A stretch of 29,590 nucleotides of DNA, from contig DXYS01000094.1 of assembly GCA_019415705.1 (NCBI GenBank), forward strand, positions 4,620 to 34,209, in the 5' to 3' direction. Shown piece after piece: positions 1 through 7,880 of the stretch; position 1 is the first letter of the stretch; the number at the start of each line of letters is the position of its first letter. The notes beneath the pieces were generated by a model that worked only from the letters and a program-made list of their open reading frames with translations, was not told where the DNA came from and made no database searches. A program made the position numbers and the translations under genes. Source of the stretch: Bacteroidales bacterium. GTDB lineage: Bacteria > Bacteroidota > Bacteroidia > Bacteroidales > Muribaculaceae.

Positions 1-1
1 G

Positions 2-325
2 CAGGCTGTCAAAGCTGCAAAAGACTATTGCAAGGCCAACGGTAAGAGCCTCAAAATCGAACAGGAAGTGCGCAACACCGACGAGATACGTCAGGCTCTC
101 GAGGCCGGCGTAGACCGCATCATGCTCGACAACTTCACTCCCGAGCGTACGCGCGAGGCAGTAGAGCTGATACGCTCCGTCAACCCCGCCGTCGAAATCG
201 AGTCATCGGGCGGCATCACTTTAGACACGCTCCGCGCCTATGGCGAGTGCGGCGTCGACTTCATCTCGGTCGGCGCGCTCACCCACTCTGTCAAAGGCCT
301 CGACATGAGCTTCAAAGCCTGCTGA
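2..325 (+). CDS. nadC: Nicotinate-nucleotide pyrophosphorylase (carboxylating), 3' fragment
   Basis: Quinolinate phosphoribosyltransferase converts quinolinate and PRPP to nicotinate mononucleotide, CO2 and PPi in de novo NAD synthesis in the cytosol. Only the C-terminal 107 residues are present; the reading frame is open from base 2, so the gene begins upstream of the window. The visible part holds the end of the alpha/beta barrel typical of the family: a KIEQEVRN strand, then GVDRIMLDNF, then IESSGGITLDTLRAYGECGVDFISVGALTHS near the C-terminus (quoted as landmarks at roughly residues 17-24, 36-45 and 65-95 of the fragment). These correspond to phosphate-binding and quinolinate-binding strands in known NadC proteins. 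The stop TGA is at 323-325. The GTG at 68 is inside the conserved domain and is not a start. Downstream is a repeat-rich gene-free region. Identification is firm; only the truncation limits it. Confidence 0.93.
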   Translation, partial: QAVKAAKDYCKANGKSLKIEQEVRNTDEIRQALEAGVDRIMLDNFTPERTREAVELIRSVNPAVEIESSGGITLDTLRAYGECGVDFISVGALTHSVKGLDMSFKAC

Positions 326-653
326 AAGAGCAAAATACGACAATTAAAAGCACGTCCGCGTAGCGGTTGTAGCCTCATCGCGGCGAAAGCATGTAAGCCT
401 ATGACAAGCGGGCTGTAAGTCCGCGCAGTCATAGGTTTGCTTATATCAGGATTTATATTCACCCTGTAGGGGTGATGCTATCATAAACCGCTTATTATCA
501 GCGCGGCGCACCTACAGTGCGCTATATTATCGTGATATCTTTACACCACGGTTGCGCAGACTTTACAGCCTGCTTACCGTGGCCTCACATGCGGCGCTGC
601 TCTGCAGCACTGACGCACCTGACGGCGCTAATAAAACGTATTTACAGCTTGTT
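326..653. repeat. Gene-free stretch with clustered stem-loop repeats
   Basis: This 328-base gap between nadC and the HAD gene has no credible gene. It contains at least five inverted repeats: 393-405 with 428-440 (13 pairs including two G-U), 459-464 with 470-475 (loop TGTAG), 506-511 with 517-522 (loop CTACA), 546-552 with 576-582, and 596-600 with 604-608. The first and fourth share an inner motif in opposite orientation (ctgtaagtcc at 413-422 against actttacagcc at 560-570), so they look like two inverted copies of one element. The 13-mer ATCAGGATTTATA at 445-457 recurs in reverse complement at 6008-6020. The stretch reads as a cluster of REP-like or small non-autonomous palindromic elements. 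Their mechanism is unknown. Confidence 0.7.
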
Positions 654-1292
654 TTATCTCCCTTTCAGCGAGAGGAGGTCGGCGACTGTCAGGCCGATGA
701 AGCCATCAACGACCAAGTCGGCTTTTTCTTTAACGACGTCGCGCGGATTGGTGGTGGCGAGGCCTACGACCGTTGCACCGGAGCGACGGGCCGCCTCGAG
801 ACCCGACAATGAGTCTTCGAAGACAAACGAGTCCTCAGGCGTGCATTTTACCATCTCGGCAGCCATCAGATAACCCTGTGGGTCAGGTTTTGAGCGTGTG
901 ACGAAGCGATCGGTGATGACCACGTCAAAATAGTCGCGCAGTGCCGGATGCTGGGCAAAGAGCCGGTCCATCTTCTTGTCGCTGCTGCTGGTGACGATAG
1001 CCATGGCGAAACCGGCCGAACGCAGTCGCTCGAGCATTTCAATAACTCCGTCATAGATTTCATAAGTCATATCACGCTCGAGATCAATTACCATCTGACG
1101 GATAGTGTCGTGAGTCTCCGGCGCGAAATTGTTGTCAAGTATGCGCTGCAGAGTGCTGCCTTTGATGCTTTGCGAGAAATTGTCGATGCCTGTCGGAAAA
1201 CGTCGGTTGACTGAGTCCCAGAAGTCGGAGTAGACGCCCTCTGTGTCAATCAGCACACCGTCAAGGTCAAAAAGTGCGGCAAATTTATTCAT
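654..1292 (-). CDS. HAD-superfamily phosphatase, beta-phosphoglucomutase-like
   Basis: A 212-residue HAD hydrolase of the group containing beta-phosphoglucomutase and sugar-phosphate phosphatases. All four HAD motifs are visible. Motif I is FDLDGVL, with nucleophile Asp9 and acid/base Asp11. Motif II is the Thr/Ser of IVTSSSDKK near residue 100. Motif III is the Lys of RSKPDP near residue 135. Motif IV is VFEDSLSGLEAARRSG near residue 157, with the Glu-Asp pair that binds Mg2+. The helical cap lies between motifs I and II, as in the beta-PGM class. The protein is probably cytosolic, acting on a phosphorylated sugar or similar small metabolite; sequence alone cannot separate phosphatase from mutase. 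The ATG at 1292 places motif I at the usual distance from the N-terminus. It is transcribed alone and divergently from the MATE operon, with a Bacteroidota -7 element (TAAATTTG) just upstream. Confidence 0.88.
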   Translation of the reverse strand: MNKFAALFDLDGVLIDTEGVYSDFWDSVNRRFPTGIDNFSQSIKGSTLQRILDNNFAPETHDTIRQMVIDLERDMTYEIYDGVIEMLERLRSAGFAMAIVTSSSDKKMDRLFAQHPALRDYFDVVITDRFVTRSKPDPQGYLMAAEMVKCTPEDSFVFEDSLSGLEAARRSGATVVGLATTNPRDVVKEKADLVVDGFIGLTVADLLSLKGR

Positions 1293-1317
1293 TACTTAAA
1301 TCTTGTTTAATACGCCG

Positions 1318-1325
1318 CAAATTTA
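1318..1325 (-). promoter_or_regulatory. Bacteroidota -7 element for the HAD gene
   Basis: On the minus strand these bases read TAAATTTG, matching the Bacteroidota TAnnTTTG -7 consensus, 26 bases upstream of the HAD start codon. No good TTG -33 match is visible at the expected distance, so the call rests on the -7 box and its position. Confidence 0.5.
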
Positions 1326-1360
1326 CGAACGTTCACCCTAACCATACGTGCGATTTTTGT

Positions 1361-1368
1361 TAATTTTG
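1361..1368 (+). promoter_or_regulatory. Bacteroidota -7 element for the MATE operon
   Basis: TAATTTTG matches TAnnTTTG and is followed by CA, as is common in this phylum. It lies 47 bases before the MATE start codon in the divergent gap shared with the HAD gene. A -33 TTG at canonical spacing is not seen. Confidence 0.5.
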
Positions 1369-1415
1369 CATTTAATTGATTAAAACCAAACTGCCGCGGC
1401 TCCGTTTATTGATAT

Positions 1416-2789
1416 ATGACAGAATCCAACCATAGTTCATCGCCCGTCACGCTCGGCACCAAGTCAATCGGCAGTCTGCTGATGCAGTACTCGTTGCCCG
1501 CGATTGTCGCGTCGCTCGCCACGTCGCTCTACAATATCGTAGACTCAATATTCATCGGTCGAGGCGTCGGAGCAATGGCCATCTCGGGATTGGCCATCAC
1601 TTTCCCGCTGATGAATCTTGTCATCGGTTTCTGTACGCTGATAGCCGTCGGAGGAGCCACTGTCTCATCTATTTTCTTGGGCCAGAAAAACGTCACACGA
1701 GCCACAGAGACCGTCAACAACGTCATGTTTTTCTGCATCGCCAATGCCGTCATCTTCGGCGGACTGACATTGCTATTCCTTGATGATATCCTTTACTTCT
1801 TCGGCGCAACATCAGAGACCATAGGCTATGCCCGCGAGTTCATGCAGGTCATACTGATAGCCACCCCGATAAGCTACGTCTTCATCGGACTCAACAACAT
1901 GATGCGCGCTACCGGTTACCCGCGCAAGGCCATGATTTCTGCCCTGCTGTCTGTGGCAGTCAATGTCGTAGTGGCTCCGATATTCATCTTTGTTTTCGAC
2001 TGGGGCATACGAGGCGCTGCTTGGGCCACAATTGTCGGCCAGACCGCCGCATTTGTATGGGTGCTCGCTCACTTCATCTCACATAAAAGCTACGTACGAT
2101 TCGACCTTAGACTGAGTTTCTTCGACCTGAAACTCGCACGGCGCATTTACGCGATAGGTCTGTCACCCTTCCTGATGAACTGCTGCGCATGCCTCGTCGT
2201 AGTCTTTCTGAACAAAGCCCTGCTTAGTTGTGCCGGCGACGAGGGCAACATCGCAGTCGGCGCATACGGAATCATCAACCGCACGACCATGTTCTTCGTC
2301 ATGATAGTCTTCGGCGTCACTCAGGGCATGCAGCCAATACTCGGCTACAACTTCGGCGCCGGCAACTGGCCGCGCGTAAAAGAGACACTTAAAAAAGGCA
2401 TATTCATCGGCGTGCTCATATCGACCGTCGGCTGGATACTCACCGAGACACTGCCCGACGCCATCTCGTCGATGTTTACCACCGACATGCAGATGATCGA
2501 AATTGCCCGCGCCGGATTCCGTATCTATTTCATATTCTACCCCGTCGTCGGCGCACAGATTGTGATACAGAACTATTTCCAGTCAATCGGCAAGCCCAAG
2601 CTGTCGATTTTTCTCTCGCTAACACGCCAGCTCATCTTCCTGCTGCCGCTGCTGTGGATACTGCCTCCCTATCTCGGCGTTGACGGCGTCTGGGCCAGCA
2701 TGGCCGGCAGCGATGTCCTCGCCTTCCTCCTCGCCGTCGTCACGGCCATCGTGACCACTCGGCGTTTCAACCGAAAATTCGCCCGTTAA
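1416..2789 (+). CDS. MATE family efflux transporter
   Basis: A 457-residue integral membrane protein of the multidrug and toxic compound extrusion family, which exports organic cations or metabolites in exchange for Na+ or H+ across the inner membrane. The sequence has about twelve hydrophobic segments in two homologous halves of six. The start of the first half (LMQYSLPAIVASLATSLYNI, residues 22-41, followed by VDSIFIGRG) is the classic MATE opening, with an early Pro and Asn. Phrases such as TQGMQPILGYNFGAGN in the second half are also typical. Length is normal. The ATG at 1416 starts the expected short cytoplasmic tail. It is the first gene of a probable three-gene operon: the flavoprotein begins 6 bases after its stop and ispE follows closely. 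The substrate cannot be read from the sequence, and the neighbours do not suggest one. Confidence 0.92.
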   Translation: MTESNHSSSPVTLGTKSIGSLLMQYSLPAIVASLATSLYNIVDSIFIGRGVGAMAISGLAITFPLMNLVIGFCTLIAVGGATVSSIFLGQKNVTRATETVNNVMFFCIANAVIFGGLTLLFLDDILYFFGATSETIGYAREFMQVILIATPISYVFIGLNNMMRATGYPRKAMISALLSVAVNVVVAPIFIFVFDWGIRGAAWATIVGQTAAFVWVLAHFISHKSYVRFDLRLSFFDLKLARRIYAIGLSPFLMNCCACLVVVFLNKALLSCAGDEGNIAVGAYGIINRTTMFFVMIVFGVTQGMQPILGYNFGAGNWPRVKETLKKGIFIGVLISTVGWILTETLPDAISSMFTTDMQMIEIARAGFRIYFIFYPVVGAQIVIQNYFQSIGKPKLSIFLSLTRQLIFLLPLLWILPPYLGVDGVWASMAGSDVLAFLLAVVTAIVTTRRFNRKFAR

Positions 2790-2795
2790 CCTCAT

Positions 2796-4358
2796 ATGCT
2801 CAAAGATTTACAACTCCGTCTGACTCCCGCCGAGGCCTACACCCCCGAGCTGCTTGCCAAGGTTGCAGCCTCAGCCCTCGGCGTAGACCCCGGACGCGTC
2901 AAGCGCACCGACATCGTGCGCCGCTCTATCGACGCACGCCAGCGACGCGTGATGGTCAATCTGTCGCTGCGCGTCCATCTCGACACAGTCGACGACACCG
3001 TGCGCGACTACGAGCCCATAACCTACCCTGATGTCAGCGGCGCCGCGCGCTCGGCCGTCGTCGTCGGGGCCGGACCCGCCGGACTTTTCGCCGCCCTGCG
3101 CCTTATCGAGTCGGGTATACGCCCCATAGTGCTCGAGCGCGGCAAGGACGTCGACAGCCGCCGACGCGACATGGCACTCATCAGCCGCGAGCAGCGCGTC
3201 GACCCGGAGTCAAACTACTGCTTCGGTGAGGGCGGCGCCGGAGCCTACTCTGACGGCAAACTCTATACGCGCAGCAAAAAGCGCGGTCCCGTCGACCGCG
3301 TGCTCGCCACATTTGTGCAGCACGGCGCCTCGCGCGACATACTCGTCGACGCCCACCCCCACATCGGCACAGACCGTCTGCCCGGCGTCATCAAGGCCAT
3401 GCGCGAGACCATCATCGCCTCGGGCGGCGAAGTACGTTTCTCGACCCGTGTAGACGCTCTCACTATTGACGGCGAGCGCGTCACGGGCGTTGTCACCGCA
3501 TCGGGCGAACGCATCGACGGACCCGTCATCCTCGCCACAGGCCACTCCGCCCGCGACGTCTATGAGATGCTCTCGCGCGACGGAGTCGATATGCAGCCCA
3601 AGGGCATAGCCGTCGGCGTGCGCCTCGAGCACCCTCAGCGACTAATTGACCGCATACAGTATCACTCGCCCGAAGGCCGCGGACGCTATCTCCCCGCCGC
3701 CGAATACTCCATGCTCACACGCGTCGGCGACCGCGCAGTCTACTCGTTCTGCATGTGCCCGGGCGGATTCATAATCCCGGCTGCCAGCGGTCCCGACCAA
3801 CTCGTGGTCAACGGCATGTCACCATCAAACCGCGGCACACAGTGGGCCAACTCAGGCATGGTCGTCGAGATACTTCCCGAAGACCTCCCCGACTATGACA
3901 AATACGGCGCGCTCAAAATGCTGGCCTTTCAGCGCGACATCGAGCGATGCTTCTACGAGGCTGCCGACCGCACGCAGCGCGCCCCGGCCCAGCGCATGAC
4001 CGACTTCGTAGCCGGACGCGACTCCGACTCGCTGCCGCGCTCGTCCTATGCTCCCGGCGTCTTCCCCGCGCGCATTGACAGGCTGCTGCCCCAGTTCGTC
4101 GCCACACGCCTGCAGAAAGGCTTCGAGGAATTCGGCCGCAAGTCGCGCGGTTTCCTCACCCCTGAGGCCATACTCGTCGGCGACGAGACACGCACATCTG
4201 CTCCCGTGCAGATCACCCGTGACCGCGAAACATTGCGCCACATCCGCTTTGCCGGCCTCTACCCCTGCGGCGAGGGAGCAGGCTACGCCGGCGGCATCGT
4301 CTCCGCCGCCATCGACGGCATCCGCTGCGCCGATGCCCTCGCCGCAACCACCGACTGA
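2796..4358 (+). CDS. FAD-dependent dehydrogenase of the COG2509 type
   Basis: A 520-residue flavoprotein of the NAD(P)/FAD-dependent oxidoreductase superfamily, resembling the uncharacterised COG2509 group. An N-terminal region of about 80 residues precedes the Rossmann fold. The FAD dinucleotide motif is VVVGAGPAGLFAALRL (GAGPAG at 91-96), with the ribose-binding acid in VLERG at Glu114. Next comes a conserved CFGEGGAGAYSDGKL block (residues 142-156), which is diagnostic of this family, then LATGHSARDVYEML. The C-terminal FAD-contacting strand is YPCGEGAGYAGGIVSAAIDG near residue 495. Length is normal for the family. The physiological substrate is not known to me. It follows the MATE gene by 6 bases and precedes ispE by 16, so it is cotranscribed with both. 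An isoprenoid or quinone-related role would be a guess from context only. Confidence 0.88.
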   Translation: MLKDLQLRLTPAEAYTPELLAKVAASALGVDPGRVKRTDIVRRSIDARQRRVMVNLSLRVHLDTVDDTVRDYEPITYPDVSGAARSAVVVGAGPAGLFAALRLIESGIRPIVLERGKDVDSRRRDMALISREQRVDPESNYCFGEGGAGAYSDGKLYTRSKKRGPVDRVLATFVQHGASRDILVDAHPHIGTDRLPGVIKAMRETIIASGGEVRFSTRVDALTIDGERVTGVVTASGERIDGPVILATGHSARDVYEMLSRDGVDMQPKGIAVGVRLEHPQRLIDRIQYHSPEGRGRYLPAAEYSMLTRVGDRAVYSFCMCPGGFIIPAASGPDQLVVNGMSPSNRGTQWANSGMVVEILPEDLPDYDKYGALKMLAFQRDIERCFYEAADRTQRAPAQRMTDFVAGRDSDSLPRSSYAPGVFPARIDRLLPQFVATRLQKGFEEFGRKSRGFLTPEAILVGDETRTSAPVQITRDRETLRHIRFAGLYPCGEGAGYAGGIVSAAIDGIRCADALAATTD

Positions 4359-4374
4359 CACATTATCACATATT

Positions 4375-5235
4375 ATGATACTCTTCCCTAACGCTAAAAT
4401 CAATCTCGGACTCAATGTGGTGAGGCGACGCGAGGACAATTATCACGAGTTAGACATGGTCATGGCTCCTGTCGGATGGTGTGACATACTCGAACTCACC
4501 CCCTCACGCGACGGACAAAACCGCCTCATCACATCGGGACGCCCCGTCGACTGTCCGCCCGAAAAAAATCTCGTTTCGAAGGCGCGTGTCCTTCTGGACA
4601 AGGCCATCGGCGGCACACTTCCGGCGGTCGACATACGCCTGCACAAAATTATACCCGACGGCGCCGGTCTCGGGGGAGGCTCATCTGATGCGGCATTCAC
4701 CCTGCGCGGCCTCAACAGCCTCTTCGGCCTCGGACTGAGCGATGAACGTTTGGCCGAGATTGCCCTCAAGGTAGGCGCTGACTGCCCGTTTTTCATCTAC
4801 AACCGCCCTATGTCATGCCGCGGCATAGGCGAGATACTTACCGACACGACAATTTGTGCCGGCCACGGTCTCGGCATTGTCATCGCCAAACCACGCCACA
4901 CATCTGTCTCCACAGCCGAAGCTTACGGAGGCATCTGTCCCGCCCGAGCTGACGAAAGCCCGGCTGACATAACCGCTTGTGACATATCCGAATGGAGCGG
5001 TAGACTTGTCAATGACTTCGAGCGCACAATCTTTGTCGCTCATCCCGAAATAGGCCGCTTGAAAGAGTTCTTCGCACGAAACGGCGCACTATACACCTCG
5101 ATGAGCGGCAGCGGCGCAGCCGTCTACGCAATCTGTCAGACGCGCGCCGAGGCTGACAGATTAGCCGAGCGTCTCACCACAGGTGACTATTTTGACGTAT
5201 GGTCAGGCGATTTCCCCTATCTGCCGACAACATAG
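4375..5235 (+). CDS. ispE: 4-diphosphocytidyl-2-C-methyl-D-erythritol kinase
   Basis: IspE phosphorylates the 2-hydroxyl of CDP-methylerythritol with ATP, the fourth dedicated step of the MEP isoprenoid pathway in the cytosol. The 286-residue protein begins with the family signature FPNAKINLGLNV (Lys8, Asn10). It carries the GHMP-kinase glycine-rich ATP loop PDGAGLGGGSSDAA (residues 94-107), then KVGADCPFFI, whose Asp is the catalytic base in known IspE enzymes. The C-terminal GHMP motif SMSGSGAAVYAI is also present. The ATG at 4375 is chosen because it opens directly into the conserved N-terminal strand. The frame is open much further upstream, but that extension is antisense-like shadow over the preceding flavoprotein gene. 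It is the last gene of the MATE-flavoprotein-ispE run, and a stem-loop at 5285-5305 follows. Confidence 0.95.
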   Translation: MILFPNAKINLGLNVVRRREDNYHELDMVMAPVGWCDILELTPSRDGQNRLITSGRPVDCPPEKNLVSKARVLLDKAIGGTLPAVDIRLHKIIPDGAGLGGGSSDAAFTLRGLNSLFGLGLSDERLAEIALKVGADCPFFIYNRPMSCRGIGEILTDTTICAGHGLGIVIAKPRHTSVSTAEAYGGICPARADESPADITACDISEWSGRLVNDFERTIFVAHPEIGRLKEFFARNGALYTSMSGSGAAVYAICQTRAEADRLAERLTTGDYFDVWSGDFPYLPTT

Positions 5236-5284
5236 CTTTTTGAACGATATGCATGTGAGTTTGTTATCATTTTAAAGCACGTAA

Positions 5285-5305
5285 AAAGTCGCTGACGGCG
5301 ACTTT
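5285..5305 (+). terminator. Stem-loop after ispE, possible terminator
   Basis: AAAGTCGC (5285-5292) pairs with GCGACTTT (5298-5305) around a 5-base loop, an 8-bp perfect stem 50 bases after the ispE stop. The stem ends in TTT and a further T-run follows at 5313-5317, so it resembles a weak intrinsic terminator. It could also lie in a long grpE leader. The rest of the 132-base gap before grpE shows no HrcA-type CIRCE repeat. Confidence 0.5.
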
Positions 5306-5367
5306 GGCAAAGTTTTTGCTTTAGAATGTATGACTGACAAGCTAACAATAATATAATATATATAGCT

Positions 5368-5952
5368 ATGAGCAAAGATAGCAAACACAACAACAAATCT
5401 CAGAATAAACCGGAGCCCGAAGATACCCCCGAAATCGCCGACGTGCTTGACGAAGTCGTCGACGGAGCCGAAACCGAGCCCAACGAAGTCGAAACCCTTA
5501 CAGAGCAGTTAGAAGCCACACAGGCCGCGCTTGATAAAGAAAAGAAAGAATATCTCTTCCTGATGGCCGAGTTTGACAATTACCGCAAACGTGTCACCAA
5601 AGAGAAAGCCGATATAATCCGTAACGCTTCTGAGCGCGCGCTCGAGGGCCTGCTGCCCATCGTCGATGACTTTGAGCGCGGCCTTGAAGCCACAAAGTCA
5701 GCCGAAAATGCCGGCGCTGTCCGCGAAGGTATGGAACTTATATACGCCAAACTCGTAAAATATCTCGAGGCTAACGGCGTCAAAGCCATGGAATCGACCG
5801 GTAAAGACTTCGACCCCGAACTTCACGAGGCCATCGCCACCATCCCCGCTCCCGCCCCTGAGCAGAAAGGCAAGGTAATCGACACCACGCAGAAAGGTTA
5901 CATGATTAACGACAAGGTGTTGCGTCACGCAAAGGTAGCCGTCGGCGAATAA
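5368..5952 (+). CDS. grpE: GrpE nucleotide exchange factor
   Basis: GrpE releases ADP from DnaK and resets the Hsp70 cycle. The 194-residue protein has the normal layout. Residues 1-45 are a charged, probably disordered N-terminal tail rich in Glu and Lys. Residues about 45-110 are a long coiled-coil helix that contains the signature LMAEFDNYRKRVTKEK. The C-terminal beta-domain ends with the GrpE signature GYMINDKVLRHAKVAV. The ATG at 5368 follows an AT-rich leader and gives a family-typical length. It stands directly before dnaJ with an 81-base gap that holds a palindromic repeat, so the two are probably one heat-shock operon. dnaK is not in the window. Confidence 0.96.
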   Translation: MSKDSKHNNKSQNKPEPEDTPEIADVLDEVVDGAETEPNEVETLTEQLEATQAALDKEKKEYLFLMAEFDNYRKRVTKEKADIIRNASERALEGLLPIVDDFERGLEATKSAENAGAVREGMELIYAKLVKYLEANGVKAMESTGKDFDPELHEAIATIPAPAPEQKGKVIDTTQKGYMINDKVLRHAKVAVGE

Positions 5953-5954
5953 AT

Positions 5955-6020
5955 TGTAGGGACGTGCCTTGGGCACGTATAATACGCAAATCGCGCCGCA
6001 TGGCGCGTATAAATCCTGAT
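5955..6020. repeat. Double-hairpin palindromic repeat between grpE and dnaJ
   Basis: The element starts TGTAGGG 3 bases after the grpE stop. Its first hairpin is ACGTGCC (5962-5968) with GGCACGT (5972-5978) and a 3-base loop. Its second is CGCGCC (5992-5997) with GGCGCG (6002-6007) around GCAT. It ends in TATAAATCCTGAT (6008-6020), the reverse complement of a 13-mer at 445-457. The first hairpin has a sister copy at 24578-24602 with compensatory base changes. It appears to be a dispersed palindromic element lying in the intercistronic gap, where it could also shape mRNA stability. Confidence 0.75.
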
Positions 6021-6033
6021 CAAACGACAGACA

Positions 6034-7209
6034 ATGGATAATAAACGAGATTATTACGAAGTGCTCGGTGTGGCAAAAACGGCCTCTGATGACGAAATCA
6101 AGAAGGCCTACCGCACAATGGCACGAAAATATCACCCTGACGTAAATCCGGGCGACAAAGCTGCCGAAGAGAAATTCAAGGAGGCTGCCGAGGCATACGA
6201 AGTGCTAAGCAATCCCGAGAAACGCCAGAAATACGACCAGTTCGGCCACAGCATGGGTCCGCAGGGCTTCCCCGGCGGCGCAGGCGGCGGCTTCTATCAG
6301 TCAAACATGTCGATGGACGACATCTTCTCGATGTTCGGCGACATATTCGGCGACGTAGGCGGAGGCGGCCGCTACAGCGGTTTCGGCTCGGCTACGGGCA
6401 GCCGCCCGCGTCGGCGTCAGCGTCGCGGCACCAATCTGCGCATCCACGTCAAGCTGACCCTCGAGGAAATCGCCAACGGTGTCACAAAGACACTCAAAAT
6501 ACCGACATTCCTCAAGTGTGACCACTGTAACGGCACAGGCGCTAAAGACGGCACAGCCTTAACCACCTGTCCGCGCTGCCACGGCTCGGGCACGATAACA
6601 GAGGTACAGCATACAATTTTCGGCGCTACACAGGCCAACGTTGTCTGCCCTCAATGTGACGGCTCAGGCAAAATCATCTCGGAGAAATGCTCGTTCTGCA
6701 ACGGCACGGGCGTCGAAAAGCGCGACCAGCAGGTCACATTCACCATCCCCGCCGGCGTAGCCGAAGGCAATGTCCTGACCCTCAAAGGTCACGGCAACGC
6801 GCCTGAACATGGCGGTGTAAACGGCGATTTGCTCGTCGTCATCGACGAAATCAAACATCCCGAACTCATACGCGACGGAGCCGACGTCATCTACAACCTG
6901 ATGCTTGACATCCCCACTGCCACACTCGGCGGCTCTGTGGAGGTGCCTACAATATCAGGACGCGCACGTCTCAAAATCGCCCCCGGCACGCAGCCCGGCA
7001 AGATACTCCGTCTGCGCGGCAAAGGCCTGCCATCGGCCGAGACAGGTCAGCGCGGCGACGAGTTGATAAATGTGATGGTCTATGTGCCTGAGCATCTCAG
7101 CGACGACGAGCGCCGCGCCATCGAGAGTCTGCAAGGCTCGCCCAACATACGTCCTACCGAAACTGAGAAGCAGCGCCTGTTCTCAAAATTCAAACATATA
7201 TTCGAATAA
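6034..7209 (+). CDS. dnaJ: Chaperone DnaJ (Hsp40)
   Basis: DnaJ binds unfolded clients and stimulates the ATPase of DnaK. The 391-residue protein has every class I domain in order. The J domain is residues 1-70, with the HPD tripeptide at 34-36. A Gly/Phe-rich linker covers about 73-125. The zinc domain has four CxxCxGxG motifs: CDHCNGTG (162), CPRCHGSG (179), CPQCDGSG (205) and CSFCNGTG (219). The C-terminal substrate-binding and dimerisation domain includes LKGHGNAPEHGG and LRLRGKGLPS. Length is normal and all eight zinc-ligand cysteines are intact. The ATG at 6034 gives the canonical start (NKRDYYEVLGV). It is the second gene of the grpE-dnaJ pair, and transcription should end at the hairpin at 7253-7281. 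Confidence 0.97.
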   Translation: MDNKRDYYEVLGVAKTASDDEIKKAYRTMARKYHPDVNPGDKAAEEKFKEAAEAYEVLSNPEKRQKYDQFGHSMGPQGFPGGAGGGFYQSNMSMDDIFSMFGDIFGDVGGGGRYSGFGSATGSRPRRRQRRGTNLRIHVKLTLEEIANGVTKTLKIPTFLKCDHCNGTGAKDGTALTTCPRCHGSGTITEVQHTIFGATQANVVCPQCDGSGKIISEKCSFCNGTGVEKRDQQVTFTIPAGVAEGNVLTLKGHGNAPEHGGVNGDLLVVIDEIKHPELIRDGADVIYNLMLDIPTATLGGSVEVPTISGRARLKIAPGTQPGKILRLRGKGLPSAETGQRGDELINVMVYVPEHLSDDERRAIESLQGSPNIRPTETEKQRLFSKFKHIFE

Positions 7210-7252
7210 GCGGGAATGATATTCAACTGAGTTCACTCAGACTATAAGCATA

Positions 7253-7281
7253 AAAACTCGGTCTTACGGCCGAGTTTTTTT
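7253..7281. terminator. Bidirectional intrinsic terminator between dnaJ and maf
   Basis: AACTCGG (7255-7261) pairs with CCGAGTT (7270-7276) around an 8-base loop. The stem is followed by a run of T on the plus strand (to 7281) and preceded by a run of A (T on the minus strand). It lies 43 bases after the dnaJ stop and 26 bases beyond the maf stop on the other strand, so it can end both convergent transcripts. This is the clearest terminator in the window. Confidence 0.88.
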
Positions 7282-7306
7282 AATTCTGTCAAGTCTGATT
7301 ACATTT

Positions 7307-7870
7307 TCAGCCCAAGCGTTTGATGTATTGATACAGACGGTGGAGCGGCAGGCCCATGACATTATAATAGTCACCGTGGATTGACTCGATGCCGACGTAG
7401 CCTATCCACTCCTGTATGCCGTAGGCGCCGGCCTTGTCGTATGGACGGTAGCGCTCTACATACCGGTCTATTTCATCGGGCTCAAGACGACTGAAAACGA
7501 CCTCGGTGGTCTCTGCAAAAGTCACCACTGCGTCACCCTTACGAAGCGTAACGCCCGTCACCACGTGATGCGAGCGTCCCGAGAGCAACGTCAGCATGGC
7601 GATGGCCTCGTCGCGGTCAGCCGGTTTACCGAGTATGCGGCCGTCGCATATGACGACCGTGTCAGCCGTCACGAGTATCGTGTCATCGACCGCAAGATCC
7701 TTGTAAGCCTCTGATTTTACCGCAGAGAGATACGGAGCTACTTCGTCCGGGGCAAGCGTAGCGGGATATGTCTCGTCAACCTCGCGCGAGGGCGCGATGG
7801 TGACATTGTCGCTCAGCGCCGATAGCAGCTCGCGGCGACGTGGCGAATTGGATGCAAGCAAAATTTTCAT
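7307..7870 (-). CDS. Maf family nucleotide pyrophosphatase
   Basis: Maf proteins hydrolyse nucleoside triphosphates (dTTP, UTP or modified nucleotides) to monophosphates and PPi, and are linked to house-cleaning and division control. The 187-residue protein starts with the Maf signature ILLASNSPRRRELL (residues 3-16). It continues with the DTVV block and GKPADRDEA, then GRSHHVVTGV. The motif DKAGAYGIQEW near residue 138 is typical of the YhdE-like subgroup that favours dTTP and UTP. The ATG at 7870 is preferred over an upstream in-frame codon because it opens directly into the signature. It is the last gene of the five-gene minus-strand run, 10 bases after the KdsC-like gene, and ends just before the bidirectional terminator. 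Confidence 0.93.
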   Translation of the reverse strand: MKILLASNSPRRRELLSALSDNVTIAPSREVDETYPATLAPDEVAPYLSAVKSEAYKDLAVDDTILVTADTVVICDGRILGKPADRDEAIAMLTLLSGRSHHVVTGVTLRKGDAVVTFAETTEVVFSRLEPDEIDRYVERYRPYDKAGAYGIQEWIGYVGIESIHGDYYNVMGLPLHRLYQYIKRLG

Positions 7871-7880
7871 ACATCTGTAA

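Noticed and set aside
517..873. Plus-strand open frames in the hairpin region (also 552-812)
   Set aside because: They begin inside the repeat palindromes and run antisense into the HAD gene; no domain or plausible start signal.
4048..4374. Upstream extension of ispE
   Set aside because: Overlaps the flavoprotein gene in another frame and precedes the conserved IspE N-terminus; the ATG at 4375 is the natural start.
5236..5367. CIRCE/HrcA operator before grpE
   Set aside because: I looked for the TTAGCACTC-N9-GAGTGCTAA repeat and did not find it; only the AAAGTCGC stem-loop is present.
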